From positions 1-5,747 of the forward strand of contig JAQBNJ010000109.1 of NCBI GenBank assembly GCA_028288645.1: a DNA stretch of 5,747 nucleotides, read 5' to 3'. Below the pieces are notes generated by a model. It was not told where the DNA came from, did no database searches, and saw only the letters and a program-made list of their open reading frames with translations. Below, one piece after another: positions 1-5,747 of this stretch (its first letter is position 1; every line of letters begins with the position of its first letter). The DNA comes from Sediminibacterium sp. GTDB taxonomy: Bacteria; Bacteroidota; Bacteroidia; Chitinophagales; Chitinophagaceae. Made by a program: the position numbers and the translations under genes.

Positions 1-1
1 G

Positions 2-28
2 GAGCGTATTGTTAAGGAGGCATTTTAA
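2..28 (+). CDS. Possible C-terminal end of an upstream + strand gene (partial)
   Basis: Starting at base 2, one + strand frame reads ERIVKEAF and then a TAA stop at 26-28. The peptide is amphipathic and would suit a protein C-terminus, and it would converge on the minus-strand DoxX-like gene whose stop lies at 66-68. Eight codons cannot identify a family, and another + frame also stays open for about 20 codons here, so this is a weak positional inference. The rest of the gene would lie left of the window. Confidence 0.25.
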   Translation, partial: ERIVKEAF

Positions 29-33
29 GCTAT

Positions 34-68
34 TGATCAATGTTCGATCCTTCTTTTTGAACTGATCA
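34..68. terminator. Bulged hairpin between convergent gene ends, possible terminator
   Basis: TGATCA (34-39) pairs with TGATCA (63-68), and GTTC (42-45) pairs with GAAC (59-62). A two-base bulge lies at 40-41 and the loop spans 46-58. The structure sits between the putative + strand gene end at 28 and the stop of the DoxX-like gene, and its right arm overlaps that stop codon. No T-run directly follows the stem on either strand, and the stem is AT-rich, so an intrinsic terminator is only a suggestion from position and symmetry. Confidence 0.3.
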
Positions 69-806
69 TTGAGCCCCATTATTTTTTTTCGAAAACATTC
101 CCGCCAAAACAAAGAATATTCCTGCAAAAGTAAAAGATTCAAGCAGACCCATCCTGTCGCTGGCATCGTTTACATTGCTGATAAACCTGGGTACGTGTAA
201 AAGAACAAACCAGCCCCCGATCATAATACCGGAAAGCAACGCGGCCAATCTTACTGTTTTCGGAATGAGGATGCCGATGCCACCCGCAATTAAACAAACA
301 CCGCAGAAATAAGCCCAGAAATTACGGAGGGGGATATACTCAGGTGTGAAGGACACCACAAAATCCGCAAATTTAAAATGGGCATACCCACCGGCAATAA
401 AGAAAACAGCCAGTGCTATCCGGCCGGCCCAGGTAAAAATGTTTTTTGATGTGTCGCCTGAAAAAGAAGTTCCAATGATCAACGCACCGCCTGCCAACGC
501 AAGACACTTGTAAGTATTGAGCCAGTCGGCAAAGCCCGCCAGTGTATGTCTCGATAATGAAAATACCAGGATCAACAGTGCGATAAAAAACGCAGCAGTT
601 CTTATTTTTTTCTGCAGGATGATCAGCAACGCAGCGATGATCAAAGCACTGGCAGCAAAATAAGACAACGCCGGATTCATAGTAAAGCCACCTGCAGACA
701 AAGGTGGACGGCCAACGATAAAATCTTTGACAATGATCGACAGGAATCCCAGTGCTATCATACCGATAGCAAAAATGGTGCGGCCGATCCTGGTGAGTAT
801 ATGCAT
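66..806 (-). CDS. DoxX-like integral membrane protein with two tandem four-helix modules
   Basis: This is a 246-residue, very hydrophobic protein with about eight predicted membrane segments, near residues 8-26, 45-64, 69-86, 98-114, 127-143, 161-181, 185-204 and 222-238. Each half resembles a DoxX/DoxD-type four-helix unit. Both begin with a Gly-Arg pair (GRTIFAIGMIALG at 8-20 and GRIALAVFFIAGG at 128-140), followed by a periplasmic-type loop with Pro residues and a basic turn between helices 2 and 3 (QKKIRTAA, PKTVRLAA). Ordinary DoxX proteins are about 130-150 residues, so this looks like an internal duplication or fusion. The function is unknown; family members are small membrane proteins linked in some bacteria to redox or quinone chemistry, and no catalytic motif is visible here. 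The ATG at 804-806 lies 26 bases after the protease stop on the same strand, which suggests cotranscription. No Shine-Dalgarno site is visible, as is usual in Bacteroidota. The C-terminus is short, polar and probably cytosolic (SKKNNGAQ). Confidence 0.8.
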   Translation of the reverse strand: MHILTRIGRTIFAIGMIALGFLSIIVKDFIVGRPPLSAGGFTMNPALSYFAASALIIAALLIILQKKIRTAAFFIALLILVFSLSRHTLAGFADWLNTYKCLALAGGALIIGTSFSGDTSKNIFTWAGRIALAVFFIAGGYAHFKFADFVVSFTPEYIPLRNFWAYFCGVCLIAGGIGILIPKTVRLAALLSGIMIGGWFVLLHVPRFISNVNDASDRMGLLESFTFAGIFFVLAGMFSKKNNGAQ

Positions 807-832
807 AGCGCAAGGTTTACGATGTAAAAAAA

Positions 833-3800
833 TTATTTCATCTCTTTCAACAACTCATTTACTGCTGCTTCTAACTGCTGATCCTTTCCTTTGATCACCA
901 CATCATACTCATTCATCAGTTTGATATCAGGGGTTGTCTGGTGATTTTCTAAATATTGCCCGTTCATTGATTTACAGCCCAGTGGCGGAACACCCCAGCG
1001 GACACTGTTATCCTGCAAAGTTTCCCATCCCGCAAAAGTACAGGTGCCGGGTACGGGCATACCCACCAGTTTGCCGAGTTTCAGTTCCTGGTAAGTATAG
1101 GCGTAGCAATGTCCATCGCTGTAATTCGCTTCATTGGCGATAGAGATACTGGGTTTGGTCCATCTGAAATTGGGTTCGTAACCGTTGCTTCGCGTATCCG
1201 TTGTATAATCCATGAATTTTTTACCGCTGAGAAACATGGCAAGATCCGCAACAAGATCGCCACCGCCATTAAATCTTGTGTCGATCACGATGCCTTTTTT
1301 GTTGGCGTATTTACCCATCACTTCTTCATAGGTTGTGCGGTAGGCGCCATCATTCATTCCGGGTATATGTACATAACCCAACTGGCCATTGCTCAAGCGC
1401 TCCACCTCATCCTGGTTCTTTCTTACCCATCGTTTATACAGCAAAGCATTTTCTTCGCCAATGGTAATGGGTTTGATGATAAGTTCTTTTTTTCCAGCGC
1501 CATCAGCAAAGATCAATAAGGTATTTTTTCCTGCTTTGCGGTTGAGGTATTGTGCAAGGTCCTTATCTGCTGAGATGTCTTCGCCATCGATAGATTCTAA
1601 TATCATTCCTGCTTTGATGTTGAGCCCTGCTTTATCCAGCGGACCGTCTTTGATCACTTCTTCTATTTTTACACCATTGCCTTTGTACAACTGATCGTAA
1701 AATGCGCCAAGCGATGCAGTCGCATCTCCATTGGGTGCAGCCGCGCCATAGCTGGAACCGCTATGACTCACATTCAACTCACCCAATAATTCACTCAGCA
1801 TTTCAGAGAACTCATAATTGTTGCCGATATGCGGCAGGTATTTTTCGTAATCGGGTTTGTAACTATCCCAGTTCACACCATGCATGCTCGCTGTGTAAAA
1901 AGTTTCTTTGGTTCGTCTCCACACATGTTCGAACATGAACTTTCTTTCTGCTTCCACATTCAAAGTCATTTCGCCATTGATGCTGATCATATCTCTTTTG
2001 CCACTTACAGGATCAATTTTAAAAATGCCGCCGTCTGATGCGAGAAAGATCGTTTTCTGTTCCTTATCCCATACCATGTTTCCGCCGCCGGAATTTAAAG
2101 TCACCAGCATTTTGGTTTCTTTGGTGCGGAGATTGGTGGTCCATAAATTGCTGCCCTTTTCAAAACGCGCGAGATAATATAAGTTCTCACCGTCCTTACT
2201 AACCAACGCATCACTCAAAGAAGAGGAATGTATGGTGAGTTTTGATTTGCGGTAAGTGAGTCCATCCCAATCTATCATCACACTGTCTTTCTTCACTTCT
2301 TTTTTCTTCGAAGTATCTGCTTTGGCTTTGTTTTCTTCGGTTTCTTTTAATAATGCCGCGTCTTCTTTATTAAGTTTGAAGCGATCGAACGATTCCTGTG
2401 TAAAGAACATCGCATATACATCACTCTGTGCCCCGCCGCTTTGTGCTACGCTTTTCAAACCATCGCGGTTGCTGAACCAGAGCATGGCTTTGCCACCCAT
2501 GATCCATTTTGCGCGGCTATCGTTGAAACCGCTTTCGGTAAGATTGATCACTTTGCCTTTTCCATCGGCGGATAAAATTCCTACTTCTCCCGGCGCAATG
2601 CCGGGGATAGCGTAGTCGAATAAGATCCATTTACTATCGGGACTCCATTGAAAATACTGGTCGTTATCACCCATAGAAAAAAGTTCTTTATCGGTAAGCA
2701 ATGTGCGCGATTGTTTGGAAGCGATATTGTAGATCTTCAACGTCATCCGGTTTTCTATAAATGCGATCTCTTTTCCATCAGGCGAATACACAGGTTCGTA
2801 ATTTTCTTTTTCATTCACGATCACCGGTGTTTCTTTCAATACGGTGGATGCATAGAAATACGGTTCTTCATCACGCTGTTTTTTTGTTTCAAATATTTTC
2901 CAGCTATTGCCGCGTTCGGATGCATACAACAATGTTTTTCCATCGGGAGAAAAACTTACCAGTCTTTCCTGTTCGGGTGTATTGGTGATGCGTTTGGTAA
3001 CACCGCCCTCAACACTGGTAACAAAAACCTCACCGCGAAAAACAAAAGCCACTACTTTTCCATTGGGAGAAACAGAAACATCTCTTGCGCCACCGCTTAC
3101 AGGAACCACTCTTTCATTGTTTGATTTTGAATCTGCAGAAATGCTGATGTTTACTTTCTGCGCTTTGCCTGCACCTTTTTGCGTGTACAACTCACCATCA
3201 TAACTATAACAGAGCAAACCATCATTGGATGAACTGAGAAAACGGACAGGATGTTTTTTGAAGGATGTAATGGGTTGCGATTTCGTTCCGTCAAGCCCCA
3301 TTTTCTGCACATTGAATGAACCGCTTTCTTCACTTAAATAGTAAAAGGACCTGTCGTTATCTGTAAAAACCGGGGTTCTGTCTTCGCCTGCAAAGGATGT
3401 GATCTTTTTATGTGTGCCTGCTTTACTATCATAGATCCATATATCCCTTGCAATAGAAGAAGTATGGTGTTTGCGCCAGGCATTCTCGCCGCCTTTTTTA
3501 TCGTGGTAGATCATGTATTGCCCGTTCTTGCTGAGTTTCACGTCTTCGGCAGGCGTGCTCAATACCTGTTCCACTCTTCCGCCATTTACGAAAACTTTAT
3601 AGAGTTCAGGTTGTGAGCCGGTTGGATAGGTACGGTTGCTGGCAAGATCCATCCGCGATGAACCAAAGAGGATACTTGTATTATCGGTACTGAATTCGTA
3701 GGGATATTCCTGTGCAGAATGATAAGTTACGCGTTTCGCCTCACCGCCTTCTGCAGGAATAACGAAGATGTCGAAATTGCCATACCGGTCGCTTGCAAAT

Positions 3801-4036
3801 GCGATCGACTTTCCATCGTGACTCCATACCGGCATGAAATCATGCGCCTCGTGCGTGGTAAGTGCTGTGGCATTTCCGCCGGAAGAGGATACACGGAAGA
3901 GATCGCCTTTATAAGTGAACACAATTGTTTTGCCATCAGGAGAAATAGCTGAATAGCGTAACCATCCGGGAGTTACTTGTGCAAAAATTTGTATGCCGGC
4001 AAATGCGGCCAATAACAGGAAGCAGATCTTTTTCAT
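833..4036 (-). CDS. Secreted tricorn-type protease homolog (S41 family serine peptidase)
   Basis: This 1067-residue protein has tricorn-protease architecture, and its length matches tricorn (about 1070). Residues 1-19 form a Sec signal peptide (KK, hydrophobic core, IFA before Gln20), which points to export to the periplasm. Residues 24-550 hold WD40-like/PD40 beta-propeller repeats of the type SPDGK...hydrophobic strand, for example at 32-49, 71-91, 322-339, 362-382, 417-436 and 464-475. A Lys/Glu-rich linker follows at about 555-588. A second, shorter propeller-like stretch runs to about 690, then the helical C1 region (about 700-765), a PDZ domain (about 780-855) and the S41 catalytic core (about 880-1065). 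By comparison with archaeal tricorn, the catalytic tetrad is visible as Ser757-His758 (NVSHSG), nucleophile Ser973 (NYSDG) and Glu1030 (LENHQTTPDI). The Gly-rich NGGG at 923-926 probably helps form the oxyanion site. The enzyme should therefore be active, degrading oligopeptides that enter through the propeller channel. The ATG is followed directly by the signal peptide, which fixes the start. The DoxX-like gene lies 26 bases downstream. Confidence 0.93.
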   Translation of the reverse strand: MKKICFLLLAAFAGIQIFAQVTPGWLRYSAISPDGKTIVFTYKGDLFRVSSSGGNATALTTHEAHDFMPVWSHDGKSIAFASDRYGNFDIFVIPAEGGEAKRVTYHSAQEYPYEFSTDNTSILFGSSRMDLASNRTYPTGSQPELYKVFVNGGRVEQVLSTPAEDVKLSKNGQYMIYHDKKGGENAWRKHHTSSIARDIWIYDSKAGTHKKITSFAGEDRTPVFTDNDRSFYYLSEESGSFNVQKMGLDGTKSQPITSFKKHPVRFLSSSNDGLLCYSYDGELYTQKGAGKAQKVNISISADSKSNNERVVPVSGGARDVSVSPNGKVVAFVFRGEVFVTSVEGGVTKRITNTPEQERLVSFSPDGKTLLYASERGNSWKIFETKKQRDEEPYFYASTVLKETPVIVNEKENYEPVYSPDGKEIAFIENRMTLKIYNIASKQSRTLLTDKELFSMGDNDQYFQWSPDSKWILFDYAIPGIAPGEVGILSADGKGKVINLTESGFNDSRAKWIMGGKAMLWFSNRDGLKSVAQSGGAQSDVYAMFFTQESFDRFKLNKEDAALLKETEENKAKADTSKKKEVKKDSVMIDWDGLTYRKSKLTIHSSSLSDALVSKDGENLYYLARFEKGSNLWTTNLRTKETKMLVTLNSGGGNMVWDKEQKTIFLASDGGIFKIDPVSGKRDMISINGEMTLNVEAERKFMFEHVWRRTKETFYTASMHGVNWDSYKPDYEKYLPHIGNNYEFSEMLSELLGELNVSHSGSSYGAAAPNGDATASLGAFYDQLYKGNGVKIEEVIKDGPLDKAGLNIKAGMILESIDGEDISADKDLAQYLNRKAGKNTLLIFADGAGKKELIIKPITIGEENALLYKRWVRKNQDEVERLSNGQLGYVHIPGMNDGAYRTTYEEVMGKYANKKGIVIDTRFNGGGDLVADLAMFLSGKKFMDYTTDTRSNGYEPNFRWTKPSISIANEANYSDGHCYAYTYQELKLGKLVGMPVPGTCTFAGWETLQDNSVRWGVPPLGCKSMNGQYLENHQTTPDIKLMNEYDVVIKGKDQQLEAAVNELLKEMK

Positions 4037-4178
4037 AGCAGTTAAATGAACGAGGAAGTTAAGAAAGAACGGCCAGGAATGGAAGAGGGATTGATGAATA
4101 GATAAAAAAGACGTATGATCACTATTTTTGGGTTGTTATCTTTATCACAACCCTATTCCTTTTAAAACAAACTGCAAG
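4037..4178. other. Divergent intergenic region between protease and aminotransferase genes
   Basis: These 142 bases separate two divergently transcribed genes, so promoters for both should lie here. A clear Bacteroidota -7 element is seen only for the rightward gene (4123-4130). For the leftward protease gene no CAAAnnTA (the reverse complement of TAnnTTTG) was found, so its promoter is weak, degenerate or of another class. No strong operator-like palindrome was seen. Confidence 0.6.
4123..4130 (+). promoter_or_regulatory. Bacteroidota -7 promoter element for the aminotransferase gene
   Basis: TATTTTTG is a perfect match to TAnnTTTG, the -7 consensus of the Bacteroidota primary sigma factor. 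It would place the transcription start near 4135-4138 and give a leader of about 40 bases, A-rich just ahead of the ATG at 4179. No TTTG/TTG element was found at the usual spacing upstream; the nearest TTG, at 4091-4093, is too far. The element overlaps a TTG codon at 4128, which argues against that codon being the translation start. Confidence 0.55.
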
Positions 4179-5030
4179 ATGCCGGAACTACTATGTTTTT
4201 TAAATGGTCGTTTTATTCCCTTGAGTGAAGCGACGATCCCGGTGAATGATCTCGGCCTGCAACGTGGTTACGGCATCTTCGATTTTCTACGCGTTACAGA
4301 TGGTGCGCCTTTGTTTTGGGAGGACCATCTCGACCGTTTTTACCAATCGGCAGAGATGATGCGTTTATCGATCCGGTATAGCAGGGATGAAATGCGATCC
4401 ATCATTAAAGAATTACTGCAACGAAACGGGCTTGCCAATGCGGGCATTAAATTATTGCTTACCGGAGGCCCATCATCGGATGGGTATCAAATGACAGGAG
4501 AGACCAACCTGCTGATCAGTGAGCAATTGATACCTCCTCCACCCGATACCATTTTCCTGCCGGGATATAAATTGATCAGCTATGAGCACCAGCGCCAGGT
4601 ACCGGAAGTAAAAACAACGGATTATTTAATGGCCATCCGTTTACAGCCCTGGGTAAAAGAAAATGGCGCGGATGATATTTTATACCATCAAAACGAAATG
4701 GTAAGCGAATGCCCGAGATCTAATTTCTTTATTATTACAAAAGATGATCGGCTCGTTACGCCTGCAAAGAATATTTTGAAAGGCATTACGAGGAAACAAT
4801 TGTTGGCGATCGCTTCAAACATAGGGATTCATGCAGAAGAAAGGGCGATCTCTTTGAATGATGTGCGAAATGCAAAAGAAGCGTTCATCACCAGTTCCAC
4901 CAAACGCCTGATCCCGGTTACACAAGTGGATGATATTTTCTTCGCCCCCTTTTCTGAAGTTTCTGTTACAGCAAGGTTATACAACGCTTTTAAAGAATGG
5001 GAATTATCTGCCATTCATGGGTATAGATAA
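4179..5030 (+). CDS. Aminotransferase class IV (PLP-dependent, BCAT/DAAT/ADC-lyase fold)
   Basis: This 283-residue protein falls in the usual 270-310 range of fold-type IV PLP enzymes. Hallmarks, numbered from the ATG at 4179, are: an N-terminal LNGRFIPLSEA strand; the RGYGIFDF motif (29-36); HLDRF with Arg53, a cofactor phosphate ligand in the family; Lys145 in VKTTDYL as the Schiff-base lysine; Glu177 in VSECPRSNFF, expected to bond the PLP ring nitrogen; KGITR (201-205) and TSSTK (238-242) as phosphate- and substrate-binding loops; and a closing PV..VDD. It would act in the cytosol on an amino acid or on aminodeoxychorismate. IlvE, D-amino-acid transaminase and PabC subfamilies cannot be separated by eye, so no symbol is given. 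The frame is open upstream to a TTG at 4128, but that codon lies inside the promoter element and its extra residues do not resemble the family; MPELLCFLNGRF fits well. The regulator gene begins 28 bases after the stop. Confidence 0.88.
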   Translation: MPELLCFLNGRFIPLSEATIPVNDLGLQRGYGIFDFLRVTDGAPLFWEDHLDRFYQSAEMMRLSIRYSRDEMRSIIKELLQRNGLANAGIKLLLTGGPSSDGYQMTGETNLLISEQLIPPPPDTIFLPGYKLISYEHQRQVPEVKTTDYLMAIRLQPWVKENGADDILYHQNEMVSECPRSNFFIITKDDRLVTPAKNILKGITRKQLLAIASNIGIHAEERAISLNDVRNAKEAFITSSTKRLIPVTQVDDIFFAPFSEVSVTARLYNAFKEWELSAIHGYR

Positions 5031-5058
5031 ATTATGAATCCCCATTGGTTTGTCGCTT

Positions 5059-5355
5059 ATGTCCCGATACGCGAAAACAGTGCAAAAGCCTCATCCTCAA
5101 GGCTATCCTGAAAATCCGCAAACGCTTGGTGAACATCTCAAGAAACGCAGGTTGGATTTAGGGTTGTATCAAGCGGACGTCGCACGGCGATTGAAAGTTA
5201 CAGACGAATGCATATGGCTCTGGGAACAAGAGCGCAACAAACCACGCTTATATCAGTATCCCGCAATCATTGCATTTCTCGATTACTATCCGTTCGATCA
5301 TGAAACCGCCACCTTCGGCGGCAGATCAAGCGATATAAAAATGAGCATGGATTGA
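5059..5355 (+). CDS. XRE-type helix-turn-helix protein, N-terminal part of a frameshifted gene
   Basis: From the ATG at 5059 this frame encodes 98 residues. A basic, Pro-rich lead of about 21 residues is followed by an XRE/Cro-type HTH at about 22-61 (TLGEHLKKRRLDLGLYQ, ADVARRLKVTDECIWLWE). A segment follows (PAIIAFLDYYPF, 68-79) that in related bacterial proteins links two HTH modules. After ATFGGR (84-89) similarity stops; the tail SSDIKMSMD looks like out-of-frame reading and ends at TGA 5353-5355. The expected second module continues in another frame (5323-5486). The frame is open up to a TTG at 5050, but the ATG is the simpler start. As built, it could be a DNA-binding regulator with only one HTH, or a decayed gene. 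It lies 28 bases after the aminotransferase stop and may share its transcript. Confidence 0.75.
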   Translation: MSRYAKTVQKPHPQGYPENPQTLGEHLKKRRLDLGLYQADVARRLKVTDECIWLWEQERNKPRLYQYPAIIAFLDYYPFDHETATFGGRSSDIKMSMD

Positions 5356-5486
5356 GCAATGACAAGTTGGCAAAGGTGTTAGGCGTTGATGAAACGACCG
5401 TTGCAAATTGGGAACGGAACAAACGAGTACCGCTTGCACGAAGTCTTGATATGGTTCTTTCGGGTTTATTTTTACTAACGCATTGA
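5323..5486 (+). pseudogene. Second HTH module of the XRE-type regulator, displaced by a frameshift
   Basis: In the frame whose codons start at 5325, the sequence reads IKRYKNEHGLSNDKLAKVLG and continues VDETTVANWERNKRVPLARS to a TGA at 5484-5486. This is a second XRE-type HTH that parallels the first module (HLKKRRLDLGLYQADVARRL...WLWEQERNK): GL, A..L.V and the WE..R recognition-helix end align. The frame is closed upstream by TGA 5301-5303 and has no ATG before the module, so it is unlikely to be translated alone. Adding one base in GGCAGATC, for example AGA-ATC, would give FGGRIKRYKNEHG and join the modules into a protein of about 142 residues, the size expected for the two-HTH family. The break is either a real one-base deletion or a sequencing error; a programmed shift is less likely because no proper slippery heptamer is seen. 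Confidence 0.7.
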
Positions 5487-5530
5487 TACTGTAGTTACAA
5501 TTTGACTTATAGAAATTAGTTATTTAAACG
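5487..5530. other. Short AT-rich gap between convergent gene ends
   Basis: These 44 AT-rich bases separate the end of the HTH gene from the stop of the minus-strand gene at 5531. A four-base-arm palindrome (TGTAGTTACA, 5490-5499) is present, but there is no GC-rich stem with a T-run, so no convincing intrinsic terminator was seen. Confidence 0.5.
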
Positions 5531-5747
5531 TTAGTCCTTAATCACCTTGCTTTGTTGCTCGATATACGAGACAATGCGTTGCTTATAATGCTCGTCCATT
5601 TCAGTTCTAAATAGGTGATGCTGAATACTCCTCGATGCAGGTAATGTGAGCTGCGCCGAATCAACGTTATTTAAGTGAAAATTTATAATTATTTTGGCCA
5701 ATTTCATTCCGGGAACAGTATCGAACTGTGGAGCAAGACTGCGATCA
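5531..5747 (-). CDS. Unrecognised protein, C-terminal fragment running off the window
   Basis: On the minus strand a frame is open from the window edge to a TAA stop (plus-strand TTA at 5531-5533), giving 71 residues. It starts DRSLAPQFDTVPGMKLAKII, continues through INFHLNNVDSAQLTLPASRS and ends YIEQQSKVIKD. No family is recognised. The visible part holds a short hydrophobic strand (AKIIINFHL), a middle stretch with a His pair, and a charged C-terminal helix (about EMDEHYKQRIVSYIEQQSKV). The only upstream ATG codon (plus-strand 5705-5707) would give a 58-residue protein, but the frame stays open for 13 codons before it, so a longer gene entering from the right is at least as likely. It converges with the HTH gene 44 bases away. 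Codon choice is not odd, but 71 codons are too few to judge. Confidence 0.5.
   Translation of the reverse strand, partial: DRSLAPQFDTVPGMKLAKIIINFHLNNVDSAQLTLPASRSIQHHLFRTEMDEHYKQRIVSYIEQQSKVIKD

Noticed and set aside
373..813. 146-residue minus-strand open frame overlapping the DoxX-like gene
   Set aside because: It lies inside the DoxX-like coding region in another frame, is Cys-, Tyr- and His-rich in a way typical of shadow translation, and has no recognisable domain.
1109..1519. 136-residue + strand open frame opposite the protease catalytic region
   Set aside because: It is antisense to strongly supported S41/PDZ coding sequence and shows no domain; the protease motifs explain this stretch.
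2648..3124. 158-residue + strand frame rich in Phe, Cys and Ile
   Set aside because: It is antisense to the propeller repeats of the protease. Its repeated Phe/Cys pattern mirrors the repeated SPDGK-type codons on the other strand.
4128..4178. TTG-initiated 17-residue N-terminal extension of the aminotransferase
   Set aside because: The TTG lies within the -7 promoter motif, and the added residues do not resemble the family N-terminus; the ATG at 4179 is preferred.
5045..5052. TTGGTTTG as a -7 promoter element for the HTH gene
   Set aside because: It has one mismatch to TAnnTTTG and lies only six bases before the ATG at 5059, leaving no room for a normal leader.
5337..5341. Programmed -1 frameshift at the A5 run in the HTH gene
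   Set aside because: There is no X-XXY-YYZ heptamer in the original frame, five A are short for slippage, and the residues just before (IKRY in the second frame) fit the family better than SSDI. This places the break upstream, near 5323-5325.
5474..5535. Inverted repeat ACTAACG / CGTTAGT flanking the gap between convergent genes
   Set aside because: The seven-base arms are separated by 48 bases, are AT-rich and overlap coding ends. This is within chance expectation and does not make a terminator or a mobile-element end.

Overview
The window looks like a chromosomal segment of a Bacteroidota bacterium, plausibly from the Chitinophagaceae. This is inferred from four things: moderate GC content; A-rich leaders in place of Shine-Dalgarno sites; a perfect copy of the Bacteroidota -7 promoter element (TAnnTTTG) upstream of one gene; and a secreted tricorn-type protease of the form common in that phylum. 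No rRNA, tRNA, CRISPR array or insertion sequence was seen.

Layout. Bases 1-28 may be the last codons of a + strand gene that starts outside the window. A minus-strand pair follows, read right to left: a 1067-residue secreted tricorn/S41 protease (4036 down to 833), then, 26 bases on, a 246-residue membrane protein of the DoxX type (806 down to 66) made of two tandem four-helix modules. A 142-base divergent intergenic region (4037-4178) separates the protease from a + strand PLP-dependent class IV aminotransferase (4179-5030). Twenty-eight bases after that gene comes a small XRE-type regulator gene (from 5059). Its reading frame breaks near 5323, and the second of its two helix-turn-helix modules continues in a different frame to 5486. 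At the right edge the C-terminal part of an unrecognised minus-strand gene (stop at 5531-5533) runs out of the window, convergent with the regulator.

How the genes work together. The protease and DoxX-like gene probably share a transcript. The aminotransferase has its own promoter and may be cotranscribed with the regulator. Nothing in the sequence ties the two transcription units to one pathway; the protease is a periplasmic peptide-degrading enzyme and the aminotransferase is cytoplasmic amino-acid metabolism. No clear new multi-gene system is visible. The items most worth a second look are the frameshifted double-HTH regulator, the duplicated DoxX architecture, and the truncated unknown gene at the right edge.
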